Part shown: in pieces, positions 48,501-58,025 of the stretch | Position numbering within the stretch: position 1 is the first letter of the stretch | Layout: every line of letters starts with the position of its first letter | From: Granulicella sp. L56 | GTDB taxonomy: Bacteria > Acidobacteriota > Terriglobia > Terriglobales > Acidobacteriaceae | NCBI RefSeq assembly: GCF_009765835.1 | Contig: NZ_LMUS01000004.1 | Coordinates: forward strand, 1-64,000 | Direction: 5' to 3' | DNA length: 64,000 nucleotides | The notes under the pieces: model-generated | The model's database searches: none | The model's input: the letters and a program-made list of their open reading frames with translations, nothing else | What the model was told of the DNA's origin: nothing | Made by a program: the position numbers and the translations under genes

Positions 48501-49283
48501 GTGAACTACGAGATGCTGTTGTGCGAGGCTCATGGACCGATTACGACCGTCACCCTGAACCGCCCCCAGGTTCTGAACGCATTGAACACCCAGGTCTTCG
48601 ACGAGTTGGAAGCAGTGTTTACTGCACTCGCGAAAGACCCTGCCGTCCGCGTGATCCTGCTGACAGGCGCGGGGGAAAAGGCATTCGCCGCAGGAGCCGA
48701 CATCAACGAACTTGCGGCGGCCGATGCCGGATCCGGCGAAGCCAAGGCACGGCGGGGGCAGGCGGTCTTTCGCCTGATCGAGATCTGTGGCAAGCCGGTC
48801 ATCGCCTGCATCAACGGCTTCGCGCTGGGGGGCGGGTGCGAGCTGGCCATGGCCTGCAACCTGCGTCTTGCCAGCGAAACGGCCCGTTTGGGGCAACCGG
48901 AGGTGAAGCTTGGGTTGGTACCCGGATACGGCGGCACCCAGCGCCTGCCTCGACTAGTTGGACGGTCGGCGGCCCTGCGCCTGATGCTGACCGGAGAGAT
49001 GATCGGAGCGGCAGAGGCATTGCGGATTGGGCTGGTGGACGAGATCGTCCCGCCCGAACGGTTAATGACGCGAGCAAAGGAGTTGGCCAACGCGATCGTG
49101 ACCATGGCTCCGCTGGCCGTGGCCGGATGCCTGGAGGCTGTCGAACGTGGAATCGGATTGCGAATCGACGAGGCCATGCAGGTGGAGGCGGAAATATTCG
49201 GGCGACTCTGCGGAACAGACGATAAAGCTGAAGGAACGACGGCGTTTCTCGAAAAGCGGTTACCGGAATGGACAGGTCGATGA
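48501..49283 (+). CDS. Enoyl-CoA hydratase/isomerase family protein
   Basis: About 260 residues. AAGGAG (48489-48494) abuts ATG 48495 but is correctly spaced (6 nt) for the GTG at 48501, so GTG is the likelier start; the frame is open upstream to 48465. Crotonase motifs are present: AGADI (oxyanion), INGFALGGGCELAMAC (Glu) and PEVKLGLVPGYGGTQRLPRL (second Glu). Both glutamates support hydratase activity in fatty-acid beta-oxidation or a similar route. It is divergent from ribH. Confidence 0.9.
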   Translation: MNYEMLLCEAHGPITTVTLNRPQVLNALNTQVFDELEAVFTALAKDPAVRVILLTGAGEKAFAAGADINELAAADAGSGEAKARRGQAVFRLIEICGKPVIACINGFALGGGCELAMACNLRLASETARLGQPEVKLGLVPGYGGTQRLPRLVGRSAALRLMLTGEMIGAAEALRIGLVDEIVPPERLMTRAKELANAIVTMAPLAVAGCLEAVERGIGLRIDEAMQVEAEIFGRLCGTDDKAEGTTAFLEKRLPEWTGR

Positions 49284-49337
49284 AAACCCGGCAAAACTTT
49301 GCGCTTTGGCGCTTTTCTGAAGGAGCAGCCACTTGAT

Positions 49338-49904
49338 ATGCTGATATTTGTGCGTAGCCCTCGATCCATCGTCCAGTTTGCCCTGCTCCCCGCCCTTCTC
49401 CTTCCCGTGATGCTCACCGGCTGCACCCATACCTCGACGCCGAGCCAAGCGGAAGTGCGGGCGATTGCCGCCGAACAACAGGAGGAAGCTGCCCAGGCGA
49501 AGCAGGAGATGGAGGCCATTCCGATGCCATCGAAGGCGCAGTACATGGCGGTCAAGAGTCTCAATCTCTGGCAGAATCCTTACCTGACGGTTCAGGGCGG
49601 CATGGTGACGGTGCATGTAATGATCGCGGACGCCAATACCAGCGATCTCGGCAAGGGCGGCCTGCTGCGTCCCATGGGCGCGCGACGACGCGATTTGAAT
49701 GTGCGGTTGACCGAACTCTCCGCTGCGCTCAATGCGATACCGCAAAGCTCATGGCCCTATGGCCGCGTGATCGCGGTGGAAGAGGCGCACGAGGTCCCGG
49801 TCAAAGCACGTCCCCAGGTCCGCCGTAATGTGGAGACGGTGGTCAATACTCTGAACAATCTCGGCATTGTCGTGTATGACTGGAGCGATTCGGGAAAGAG
49901 CTAG
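49338..49904 (+). CDS. Putative lipoprotein of unknown function
   Basis: About 188 residues from ATG 49338 (a TTG at 49299 is in frame). A lipoprotein signal peptide ends in LLLPVMLTGC, with the lipobox Cys at about residue 29. The mature part starts with a Glu/Gln/Ala-rich coiled helix (EVRAIAAEQQEEAAQAKQEM) and then a domain with conserved-looking PYLTVQGGMVTVHVMIADANTS. No family recognised. It follows the crotonase gene by about 50 bp. Confidence 0.7.
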   Translation: MLIFVRSPRSIVQFALLPALLLPVMLTGCTHTSTPSQAEVRAIAAEQQEEAAQAKQEMEAIPMPSKAQYMAVKSLNLWQNPYLTVQGGMVTVHVMIADANTSDLGKGGLLRPMGARRRDLNVRLTELSAALNAIPQSSWPYGRVIAVEEAHEVPVKARPQVRRNVETVVNTLNNLGIVVYDWSDSGKS

Positions 49905-50007
49905 GCTCTTTATTGCTTAGCTCTTTGAATACGTGCAGTCGAATCCACCGGCAAGCCTAAGACGGATGGAATGCATCTTACCTATACGAAAGATGTCGAG
50001 GTGACGA

Positions 50008-50496
50008 GTGGGTGAGATGGGTGAGGAAAGAAAGACTGAATTTGGGAAGTCGTTAGTCAAGGGCCTGGTAGCTGGCTTGATTGGAGGACTTGTCGCCACG
50101 GCAGCGAAGACGATGATGGAGAGAGTCTATCCTCCGCGCACGCACGGAGAGCCTGAGCCTCCGTCGATGCTTGCCGAAAAGCTGGCTGGGCACGAACTGA
50201 CGACAGGCCAAAAAGCCGTTGCCACAGAGACGATCCATTGGGGATTCGGCGCGTTGACCGGCGCAGCCTACGGAGCTCTGGCTGAGTTTTATCCGGCAGC
50301 AACCGCAAAAGACGGCGCAGGGTTTGGCATGGCGCTGGCTTCGTTGACCCATGAAGGAGCGCTGCCCGCGATGGGATTGTCCGCGCCACCAGAGCAACAG
50401 ACCACCCGGGAGCGCACCAGCGAGATGGCGTCTCACGCAGTGTTTGGCGTGGTAACGGAGACAGTGCGGCGAGTGGTGCGAAAGATCCTGCGATAA
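50008..50496 (+). CDS. DUF1440/YagU-like inner-membrane protein
   Basis: 162 residues. The start may be GTG 50008 or ATG 50017. Gly-rich amphipathic/membrane segments (LVKGLVAGLIGGLVATAAKTM; WGFGALTGAAYGALAEFYP; ASLTHEGALPAMGLSA; EMASHAVFGVVTETVRR) match the DUF1440/YagU pattern, in which four helices alternate with MxRxxPPR/SxMASHxxFG features. E. coli YagU is linked to acid survival, but the function here is unproven. Confidence 0.75.
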   Translation: MGEMGEERKTEFGKSLVKGLVAGLIGGLVATAAKTMMERVYPPRTHGEPEPPSMLAEKLAGHELTTGQKAVATETIHWGFGALTGAAYGALAEFYPAATAKDGAGFGMALASLTHEGALPAMGLSAPPEQQTTRERTSEMASHAVFGVVTETVRRVVRKILR

Positions 50497-50517
50497 ACCT
50501 CTCGGACTAACGTGAGG

Positions 50518-51030
50518 CTACTCGCCCCAATGCTCTGATCGCAGCGGGGCCGACGACTCGAGCCTTGACGCCGATTGCGAGTCGATGGGTGGGGCGAGAC
50601 TGCGGTTGAGAGCCATCTGCCCATGGCACAGCACGAAGCAAACCCAATACACAACGGAAGAACTGTGATGTTGAGAAGTCTCTGTCAGGTAAAAGACAAC
50701 TCCGACAAAAAGCAGAATGATAGGGCCTGTCTTCGCTACCCAACTCTCTGAATATTTGCGGATTGAACGAAGCTGTTCCTCATTCCAGCGTTCCAACCGG
50801 ATGCCACAAGTAAGTTCCTGTTGCGCCCACCAGCCAAGATAACCGCCGCCGCCGAAAAACATGCACATCACGATGAGGTGCGAGATGAAGCTGAAGCCGA
50901 GGAATCCGCCATTGCAATCACCTCTATAGTGGCTTCCGTGCGGTACGACAAGAAAAGCGCTTGCCACGATAAGAGTGCCCAGAATAATGAGTCCAACAAG
51001 TTGCGCGGGAGTGGCCTTCGAGCGCTTCAT
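50518..51030 (-). CDS. Hypothetical membrane protein, four helices
   Basis: 170 residues with hydrophobic helices at about 9-28, 48-67, 105-123 and 126-142, and short loops. An early HGSHYRGDCNGGF loop is notable. C-terminal tail is polar (SQSASRLESSAPLRSEHWGE). No recognisable family. It is convergent with the DUF1440 gene (22 bp apart) and downstream of queE. Confidence 0.6.
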   Translation of the reverse strand: MKRSKATPAQLVGLIILGTLIVASAFLVVPHGSHYRGDCNGGFLGFSFISHLIVMCMFFGGGGYLGWWAQQELTCGIRLERWNEEQLRSIRKYSESWVAKTGPIILLFVGVVFYLTETSQHHSSSVVYWVCFVLCHGQMALNRSLAPPIDSQSASRLESSAPLRSEHWGE

Positions 51031-51068
51031 GGAAGCAATATAGCACTGGCGAGCTTTGAATCTGCGAT

Positions 51069-51752
51069 CTAGACGCCCTTTTTCATCGGTTCCCAGATGA
51101 ACTTGTGAATCTGGAGCGAAAGGCGGGCGTCGAGGCCATCAGCCAGCATCCATTCAACTAATTTTCGCGGGTCGAGCGCCATGTTGTCTGCCGTGCGCTG
51201 CGGACTGGGTGTCTGCTGGAAAGCCGGGCTGAGCAATATGCCTCCAGCCTTGCTGTTCAGATCATGCTGGCGGATGAAGTCGCGGGCAAACTCATAGTCT
51301 TCGCGGTTGGTGATGACGAACTTCACCTCGTCACCTTTGGTGAGGGCTTCGAGGTTTTCAAGACGGAAGCTATTAGCCGCCGCGCCTGCACCGGGGGATT
51401 TCACGTCAACGATCTTGTGCACAGCTTTGGGCACTTCCGCCAATGGTCGTTCACCGGAGGTTTCGATCATCAATGTGTAATCCTGTGCGAGCAGCCGCTG
51501 CATCAGCGGCAGAAGCTCCTTCGCCTGCAACATCGGCTCGCCACCCGTGAACTCAATCAGCCTGCACGGGGTGAGCGCCTCGATCTGGGTAACGATCTCA
51601 TCCTCGCTAAAGGGCTTGCCGCCGCTGAAGGTGTACTCGGAGTCGCACCAGGCGCAGCGGAGATTGCACCCCGCGAGCCGGACGAAGATGCAGGGGAGTC
51701 CTGCGAAGGATGACTCGCCCTGAACGGATTTGTAGAGTTCGATTAAGTGCAT
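51069..51752 (-). CDS. queE: 7-carboxy-7-deazaguanine synthase
   Basis: 227 residues. The radical-SAM cluster motif is GCNLRCAWC, preceded by the QueE N-terminus LIELYKSVQGESSFAGLPC. FTGGEPMLQ is the SAM-binding GGE motif, and VDVKSPGAGA and AFQQTP complete the family pattern. It converts 6-carboxytetrahydropterin to 7-carboxy-7-deazaguanine in queuosine synthesis. It sits 11 bp downstream of queD; no queC or queF is seen in this window. Confidence 0.94.
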   Translation of the reverse strand: MHLIELYKSVQGESSFAGLPCIFVRLAGCNLRCAWCDSEYTFSGGKPFSEDEIVTQIEALTPCRLIEFTGGEPMLQAKELLPLMQRLLAQDYTLMIETSGERPLAEVPKAVHKIVDVKSPGAGAAANSFRLENLEALTKGDEVKFVITNREDYEFARDFIRQHDLNSKAGGILLSPAFQQTPSPQRTADNMALDPRKLVEWMLADGLDARLSLQIHKFIWEPMKKGV

Positions 51753-51763
51753 TTCGAGAGGGC

Positions 51764-52141
51764 TTATTCGTAATAACGGGCGAAGCTGGTGTCGGTCTCG
51801 TAGAGAGTGCAGTCCTTGATGCGAACGCGGCCCCCGGTCATGTCGTGGAGCTGCTTCGCTGTCTCCTGATAGAAGTAGCGAGCGAGATTCTCAGCCGACG
51901 GATTGACCGTCGTGAAAGGCTCAAGGTCGTTGATCATCTGGTGGTCGAGATAGTCGACGACCGGACGCATGACCTGCTTGAGCAGCTTGAAGTCGAGCAG
52001 GAGACCGGCTTCGTCGAGGTCGGGTCCGATCAGCGTGACGAAGACTTTGTAGTTGTGGCCGTGCGGGTTCTCGCACTTGCCGCGATAGTTGCGGAGGTAG
52101 TGGCCGGAGGAAAAACCGGCTTCTACGGTGACTTCGAACAT
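51764..52141 (-). CDS. queD: 6-carboxytetrahydropterin synthase
   Basis: 125 residues. FSSGHYLRNYRGKCENPHGHNYKV carries the zinc-binding His residues and the catalytic Cys; DFKLLKQVMRPVVDYLDHQMIND and PSAENLARYFY are typical of the QueD/PTPS-I fold. It makes 6-carboxytetrahydropterin from dihydroneopterin triphosphate, the substrate of the adjacent QueE. Cytoplasmic. The gene pair is an operon. Confidence 0.95.
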   Translation of the reverse strand: MFEVTVEAGFSSGHYLRNYRGKCENPHGHNYKVFVTLIGPDLDEAGLLLDFKLLKQVMRPVVDYLDHQMINDLEPFTTVNPSAENLARYFYQETAKQLHDMTGGRVRIKDCTLYETDTSFARYYE

Positions 52142-52260
52142 GGTTCTACGATCCCTTCAACGGCCGCGTCAGGCTGGATTTGGAGCTGGAGTAACGCGGC
52201 TTTCGGCGTGATTTACGCCTTCTAAAGCCTGTTAACTTCATTGTACCGTCTTCGAGCGGC

Positions 52261-52509
52261 CTAATGCTTTTTGCGCTGCTGGCGGCGCTGCTCGTCGGTG
52301 TGGCGCTCGGCCTGCTCGAAGAGCGAAGAAAGCACGGCAGCGAGCGAGACGACCATGCTGATAAAGAAGAGCGCAAGGCCCATCGTCCGCCAAAGTGACG
52401 TGTCGCCCGGAGAGCCCGGTTGCTGCGCAATATTGGTATAGGAGATCCCGAAAGAGATCATCGCAAAGACCAGCAGCGTTCCGGCAAGGATGTAAAGATT
52501 ACGGCCCAT
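52261..52509 (-). CDS. Small membrane protein, two helices
   Basis: 82 residues: helices at about 5-24 (ILAGTLLVFAMISFGI) and 45-65 (LALFFISMVVSLAAVLSSLF), then a Gln/Arg/Lys-rich C-terminal tail (HTDEQRRQQRKKH). No family identified. It is divergent from the MFS exporter and lies 120 bp before queD on the same strand. Confidence 0.6.
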   Translation of the reverse strand: MGRNLYILAGTLLVFAMISFGISYTNIAQQPGSPGDTSLWRTMGLALFFISMVVSLAAVLSSLFEQAERHTDEQRRQQRKKH

Positions 52510-52565
52510 ATGAATAGCTTCATTTTACGGCTGGCAGAGCCTTTCTCATTTCGTAAACTAAAGAA

Positions 52566-53993
52566 ATGAAGAAAGTCCGCTCTCCGCTATACGTCACCAC
52601 GCTCATCGCGGGCGCTTTTTTCATGGAGAATCTGGACGGCACGATTATCGCCACGGCGCTGCCACAGATGTCGCACAGCTTTCACGTCAGCGCGGTCAGT
52701 CTGAACATCGGAATGACGGCATATCTGCTGACTCTAGCAGTCTTTATTCCTATTAGCGGATGGGTGGCCGACCGCGTTGGCTCTCGCACTGTCTTTGCCG
52801 CAGCGATCGGTGTCTTTACGCTGGCTTCCTTGCTCTGCGGCGTGTCGCACACGCTTACGCAGTTCACGCTGATGCGCATTCTGCAGGGCATCGGCGGAGC
52901 GATGATGGTGCCGGTGGGACGGCTAGTCGTGCTGCGCAGCACTCCGAAAGACCAGCTCGCCCAGGCCATCGCGTACATCAGTTGGCCAGGCTTGACCGCG
53001 CTCGTGATCGGGCCGCCTCTGGGCGGCTTCATCACAACCTACATGAGCTGGCACTGGATCTTTTTCCTTAACCTGCCCCTTGGCATTCTGGCCCTCATTC
53101 TGACCATGCTCTGGGTCGAGAACGTACGCACGGACGAGGTGCATCCCTTCGATTGGCTCACCTTCCTGTTGGCCGGCTCTGCCTCTACCGGAGTCGTATA
53201 CGCCATGGAGAAGCTCGGAGCAGAGGGAGTGCACTGGCAGTTGCCCACCTTCATCCTTGCGCTCAGCGTATTGAGCGGAACCCTCGCGACCTTCTCTGCC
53301 CGCCGCAACCCGGCTACCTCTCTAATTGACCTCGAATCCCTGAGGATGAAGACCTACTCGCTCTCGGTCTACGGAGCAAGCGCCTTCCGCATTTCCGTCT
53401 CGGTACTGCCATTTCTGCTGCCGCTGATGTTTCAGATATCGTTCGGCCTGAATGCCTTTCGATCGGGTGTCTATCTGCTCGCGCTCTTCGCCGGAGACCT
53501 GAGCATGAAGGCCTTTGTCATCCAGGTACTTCGCCGCTTCGGATTCCGCAACATCCTCATCGTCAATGGCGTGATTACCGCAGCATCCATGGCCCTTTGC
53601 GCGATCCTGAGCCCCGTAACGCCACCTATCTTGATCGTCTCCATCCTATTTTTCCACGGCGCCTGTCGATCCATGGAGTTCACCTGCATGACGACGCTCG
53701 CGTACTCAGAGATTCCGTCCAATAGGATGAGCCGTGCCAATGGATTTCTCAGCGCCGTCATGCAGCTCGGCATGGGCATGGGGGTCGCAGTTGGGGCGAT
53801 CACATTGCGGCTGGTCGCCCATGCGCATGGCCACTCCGCTGCTACGCCGCAGCTTCGCGACTTTCACTACGCCATTCTCTTCATGGCCGTTCTCGCCCTT
53901 GGACCTGTCTTCAACAGCATCGGCCTGCCACATGATGCAGGCGCTACCACCAGCGGGCATCGTCCGCAGGAGTTGGAAGTAAACCCCGCCTAA
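52566..53993 (+). CDS. MFS drug-efflux-type transporter (DHA2 family)
   Basis: 475 residues, about 14 hydrophobic helices. MENLDGTIIATALP and GWVADRVGSRTVF are motifs found in the DHA2/EmrB drug-H+ antiporter branch, and GGAMMVPVGRLVVLR is the loop 4-5 motif. Substrate cannot be predicted. A weak ribosome-binding sequence precedes the ATG. The gene is adjacent to, and convergent with, the DinG-like helicase gene, separated by about 20 bp. Confidence 0.88.
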   Translation: MKKVRSPLYVTTLIAGAFFMENLDGTIIATALPQMSHSFHVSAVSLNIGMTAYLLTLAVFIPISGWVADRVGSRTVFAAAIGVFTLASLLCGVSHTLTQFTLMRILQGIGGAMMVPVGRLVVLRSTPKDQLAQAIAYISWPGLTALVIGPPLGGFITTYMSWHWIFFLNLPLGILALILTMLWVENVRTDEVHPFDWLTFLLAGSASTGVVYAMEKLGAEGVHWQLPTFILALSVLSGTLATFSARRNPATSLIDLESLRMKTYSLSVYGASAFRISVSVLPFLLPLMFQISFGLNAFRSGVYLLALFAGDLSMKAFVIQVLRRFGFRNILIVNGVITAASMALCAILSPVTPPILIVSILFFHGACRSMEFTCMTTLAYSEIPSNRMSRANGFLSAVMQLGMGMGVAVGAITLRLVAHAHGHSAATPQLRDFHYAILFMAVLALGPVFNSIGLPHDAGATTSGHRPQELEVNPA

Positions 53994-54015
53994 GCGTGTC
54001 TTCGTGGGAAGTAGC

Positions 54016-56091
54016 CTACTGCTTGAGAGTGACTATCTTTTCGCCCGAGGCCGCGAAGAACTCCTCGACGTCGGTAATCTCCTGCGTAAGCCGATACGGC
54101 GGCAGGCTTTCGAGGAATATGCGGCCGTAGCGCTGACGCTGGATGCGCGGGTCGAGCAGCACCAGAACACCGCGGTCGTCGAGCGAACGAATGAGGCGGC
54201 CAAAGCCTTGCTTGAGCGTGATGACAGCGTTAGGCACCTGATAGTCGAAGAAAGGCTTTCCGCCAAGCGCTTCGATGGCCTCCATGCGCGCCTTGACGAC
54301 GGGATCGTTAGGCACAGCAAACGGCAGCCGGTCGATAATGACGCAGCTTAGCTGCTCGCCCTGCACGTCTACTCCCTGCCAAAAACTCGAGGTGCCGAAG
54401 AGCACCGCGTTGGGCGTGTCGCGAAACTGCTGCAGAAGAACATGCCGCGGCGCTGTGCCGTGAAGCAGCAGCTTATAAGGCAGTTCAGCAAGCAGGCGGT
54501 CATGGGTCTCGCGCATCTGCTTATAACTCGTGAACAGGCAGAAGGCGCGGCCTTTGGTGATCTCGAGCACGCGGCGGATGCGTTCGGTCGCCTTGAGAGG
54601 AAAGTCAGGCTCGCGCGGATCAGGCATGTTCGGCGGCAGATAGAGCAACGCCTGCTTCTCGTAGTTGAAGTGCGAAGGAACGACGAGTTCGCGGGCGCTG
54701 GTCAGTCCCAGCCGCTTGCGAATATGGTCGAATCCTCCTGAAACCGTGAGCGTAGCCGAGGTCAGCACGACGCTGGAGTAGGTATCGAAGAGCGACGTGG
54801 TGAGCAGCTCGGAGACATCGATCGGCGTGGCCTGCAGATGCGTATGAACCGCCGCCGGAGCGGCCCCGCCACGAGCCAGATTACGAACGCCACTTCCTGC
54901 GCGACGCTCGATCCAGAAGACCGTGTTGCGGTCGGAAGATTCGAGCAGAAACGCAAGGTGTGCGCGAATGTCTGCGGTGCGTTTGCGCAGGCCGGGAATC
55001 TCTTCGATATTTTTAACGCACTCAAGTTCGCCCTCGAGTCGCGTCAGCGCATTGAGCGTAGCGGTATAGGTGTCCCCGCTCTCTTCGAGAAAGGCTTCAC
55101 GATCTTCAAACGGCATTCGTCCGATTGCCGGAGCGCCAAAGCTATCCTCGCTAGGCAGCGCGGCGAAGAAGCGATGGGCGCGCTCTTTGACGTTGACACT
55201 GGCGTTGACGATGGAAGACGAGAAGGCCTCCCTGCTCTTGAGCATCGTCTCGATGTCGCGGGTTAACTCGTCAAAGCGCTGAGTGCTGAGGCCAATACCA
55301 AAATAGTTTGAGGCAATCTCTTCCAGCTCATGCGCCTCATCGAAGATGACGACTCCGGCCTCGGGCAGGATGCCCGCGTCAGGCGCGTTCGCAGCCTGCT
55401 GCTTGATACTCAGGTCGGCGAAGAAGAGATGGTGGTTGACGATGACAATGTCTGATTCAAGCGCTTTGCGGCGCATGTTAGTGACGAAGCAGCGCTCCCA
55501 GTCGGGGCAGGTCTGCCCGAGACAGGCCTCGGTGCGGGCGTCGAGCTTGCTCCACAGCGCAGAGGTTTCGGGCAACGCGTCGATCTCGGCGCGATCTCCG
55601 GTCTCGGTAGTCTTCTCCCACTGCGACAGGATGTGAAACTGGCTTATCTCTTCAAGGCCATTGAGCAGCGGGCTATCGCGGAGGGCGTAGAGCTTGTGGC
55701 GGCAGAGGTAATTGCTGCGGCCCTTCATGTAGCAAACCTTCAGCGGGCCAAGCAGAGATTCAAGAAAGGGAACGTCCTTGAAAAAAAGCTGCTCCTGAAG
55801 ATTTTTCGTTCCGGTGGAGATAATGACCCGCTGCTGACGCTCCCGGGCAAGCCGCAGAGCAGGCAGCAGATACGCTAACGTCTTTCCCGTTCCCGTCCCC
55901 GCTTCGACGATCAGATGGCGCTTCTCCTTGAATGCCTTTTCGATGGCGCGTGCCATCTCGTACTGTCCCTTGCGGTGCTCGAAGGCGAGCGATGAACGGG
56001 CCAGCGTGCCTCCAGGAGAGAAAAAATCGTGCAGGTTCGGCAGATTCTCTGGCGGAGCAGGCGTGATCGAGATGGGAATTGTCGTGGACAA
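54016..56091 (-). CDS. DinG/Rad3-family iron-sulfur ATP-dependent DNA helicase
   Basis: 691 residues. Walker A EAGTGTGKTLAY at about residue 63 and DEAHELEE (DEAH) identify superfamily 2. Between them, cysteines in CYMKGRSNYLC and CLGQTCPDWERC are positioned like the 4Fe-4S ligands of XPD/DinG helicases. The C-terminal half has VVLTSATL, FGTSSFWQGVDVQGE and the QGFGRLIRS arginine-finger motif. It likely unwinds 5'-3' at D-loops or R-loops during repair. The start ATG at 56091 is 125 bp upstream of the divergent der gene. Confidence 0.9.
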   Translation of the reverse strand: MSTTIPISITPAPPENLPNLHDFFSPGGTLARSSLAFEHRKGQYEMARAIEKAFKEKRHLIVEAGTGTGKTLAYLLPALRLARERQQRVIISTGTKNLQEQLFFKDVPFLESLLGPLKVCYMKGRSNYLCRHKLYALRDSPLLNGLEEISQFHILSQWEKTTETGDRAEIDALPETSALWSKLDARTEACLGQTCPDWERCFVTNMRRKALESDIVIVNHHLFFADLSIKQQAANAPDAGILPEAGVVIFDEAHELEEIASNYFGIGLSTQRFDELTRDIETMLKSREAFSSSIVNASVNVKERAHRFFAALPSEDSFGAPAIGRMPFEDREAFLEESGDTYTATLNALTRLEGELECVKNIEEIPGLRKRTADIRAHLAFLLESSDRNTVFWIERRAGSGVRNLARGGAAPAAVHTHLQATPIDVSELLTTSLFDTYSSVVLTSATLTVSGGFDHIRKRLGLTSARELVVPSHFNYEKQALLYLPPNMPDPREPDFPLKATERIRRVLEITKGRAFCLFTSYKQMRETHDRLLAELPYKLLLHGTAPRHVLLQQFRDTPNAVLFGTSSFWQGVDVQGEQLSCVIIDRLPFAVPNDPVVKARMEAIEALGGKPFFDYQVPNAVITLKQGFGRLIRSLDDRGVLVLLDPRIQRQRYGRIFLESLPPYRLTQEITDVEEFFAASGEKIVTLKQ

Positions 56092-56216
56092 TGTATGGTT
56101 TGCGCGAGATAGGGCGGCACAGACGAGCTACGCTTTCTATAATAGAAGCGTAGCGAAGAATTAGCGTAATTGCCTTGCGCCTTACAGGGTGTGTGGGAGA
56201 AAGATGGACATTCACC

Positions 56217-58025
56217 GTGGCTCAAAAAGACGATAGGAAGCGGCTGGGCAAAAAACACAGACAGGCAAAGACCCGTCCCAAAAAGGGCCGAGCGCCGAGA
56301 GTCGCTCCAACCACAGGAGCCGTAGACCCGCGCAAGCGCAAGGTGCTGGCCACAAAGAAGGCAGCGGCGGCCAAGGCCAAGCTGGTGTCGAAGCGGTCTC
56401 CGGAGTTCGAGACCAAGAAGACGCTGCGGACCGCGCAAAGTACGCGACCCGCCGATGGAATCGTTGGCCGACAGACGCCTCGTTCCTCCAACGTTGCCGG
56501 AAGGGAAAACATCGGCGAGGACGACTGGCGCGAAGCCGAGGCAATCGCTGCGCAGTTGTCGACCGTAACCGAGAGCGCGGAAGCACAGGAGCTGCCGCTG
56601 ATTGCCGTCTGCGGCCGGCCGAATGTAGGCAAAAGCACGCTGTTCAACCGCCTGACAGGATCGCGCCGTTCGATTGTCGGCGACGAGCCCGGAATCACTC
56701 GCGACCGCATCTATGGCGAGATCGAGTGGGCGGGACGCGATGCACGCATCGTCGATACTGGCGGAGTTGTGCCGGACGATGAGGCGCTGATTCCCAGCGA
56801 GATCTTCCGTCAAGCACAGGTCGCGCTCGAAGAAGCGGATTCGATCGTCATGGTCGTCGATGGACGAACAGAGCTGGCTTCGCCCGACATGGAGCTGGCA
56901 AGATTGCTGCTGCGCGGCGGCAAGCCGGTATTTCTGGCGGTGAACAAGATGGACACCGAGGCCATGCAGTCGCAGGCAGAGAACTTCCGGCGACTCGGCT
57001 TCCGCAATGTGCTGGCTATTTCGGCGGAGCATGGCAGCGGCATCGGCGATCTGCTCGATGAGGTGTTCGCTTCGCTGCCTCCTGAAGAGGTGGACGAAGA
57101 GCCGACCGAGGTCATGCTCACCGCGGAAGACGAGATGACCGAGGACGAAGATGGACCGCAGCCAATCCGTAAGCTGCGCACGCATGGCGACTATGTCCAG
57201 AAGGAGACCAAGATCGCCATCATCGGCAGGCCGAACGTCGGCAAGAGCACGCTGCTGAATGCGCTGACAGGCACCGACCGCGCGATTGTCTCGCCGATTG
57301 CTGGAACCACGCGCGATGCGGTCGATGAGGTTGTGGAACGCGGCGGACACAGCTTCCGCTTTGTCGATACCGCAGGCATTCGCCGCAAGGGCAAGACCAA
57401 GCTGATGGCCGAGAAGCTCTCCGTCGTGATGGCGCGCAAGCACCTCGAAGCTGCGGACGTTTCGCTGCTGGTCATCGATGCGGTCGAAGGCGTAACCGCG
57501 CTGGACGCGAACATCGGCGGCTACGCGCATGAGAGCGGGCGCAGCGTCATCATCGTGGTCAATAAGTGGGACCTGATGACGACGGCGCGGAACGACGGCA
57601 AACCGCCTGCCGATATCAAGATCTACGAGCAGCAGGTTCGGGATGCGCTGAAGTATCTGGAATATGCTCCGCTGCTGTTTATCTCTGCATCAGAGGGCAT
57701 GAATATCGAGTCGGTGTTCAAGAAGGTGGAGCTGGTTTCGCGGGAGCGGCGCAAGCGCGTGACGACAGGACAGATGAATCGCTTTCTCGAAAAGGTCGAC
57801 TTCCAGAAGGCTTCCGTGCCGATGAACAAGCGCGTGCGGATTTACTACATGACGCAGGCTGCGGTTGCTCCGCCGACGTTTGTGCTCTTCACCGACAAGG
57901 ATGTGAAGATGCACTTCTCGTTCGAGCGGTTTCTGGCAAATCAGATTCGGGACAACTTCGGGTTTATCGGATCGCCGATCTGGTTCAAGATCAAGGCGCG
58001 GAACAAGAAGAAGGCGGATAGCTAG
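56217..58025 (+). CDS. der: Ribosome-assembly GTPase Der/EngA with long basic N-terminal extension
   Basis: About 602 residues from GTG 56217 (TTG at 56175 also in frame; normal Der is about 450). Two G domains carry GRPNVGKST (near 132 and 336), DEPGITRDR/GTTRDAVDE, VDTGGV/VDTAGI and NKMD/NKWD. The C-terminal KH-like domain follows. Der binds 50S precursors and is essential in many bacteria. The first ~130 residues are Lys/Arg/Ala-rich (KKHRQAKTRPKKGRAPRV) and look disordered, possibly RNA-binding. The gene ends in a 4-bp overlap with the convergent membrane protein gene. Confidence 0.94.
   Translation: MAQKDDRKRLGKKHRQAKTRPKKGRAPRVAPTTGAVDPRKRKVLATKKAAAAKAKLVSKRSPEFETKKTLRTAQSTRPADGIVGRQTPRSSNVAGRENIGEDDWREAEAIAAQLSTVTESAEAQELPLIAVCGRPNVGKSTLFNRLTGSRRSIVGDEPGITRDRIYGEIEWAGRDARIVDTGGVVPDDEALIPSEIFRQAQVALEEADSIVMVVDGRTELASPDMELARLLLRGGKPVFLAVNKMDTEAMQSQAENFRRLGFRNVLAISAEHGSGIGDLLDEVFASLPPEEVDEEPTEVMLTAEDEMTEDEDGPQPIRKLRTHGDYVQKETKIAIIGRPNVGKSTLLNALTGTDRAIVSPIAGTTRDAVDEVVERGGHSFRFVDTAGIRRKGKTKLMAEKLSVVMARKHLEAADVSLLVIDAVEGVTALDANIGGYAHESGRSVIIVVNKWDLMTTARNDGKPPADIKIYEQQVRDALKYLEYAPLLFISASEGMNIESVFKKVELVSRERRKRVTTGQMNRFLEKVDFQKASVPMNKRVRIYYMTQAAVAPPTFVLFTDKDVKMHFSFERFLANQIRDNFGFIGSPIWFKIKARNKKKADS

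Noticed and set aside
55911..57530. A 539-codon minus-strand frame across der and the helicase start
   Set aside because: The opposite strand codes for Der with two intact G domains; the antisense product lacks any motif.
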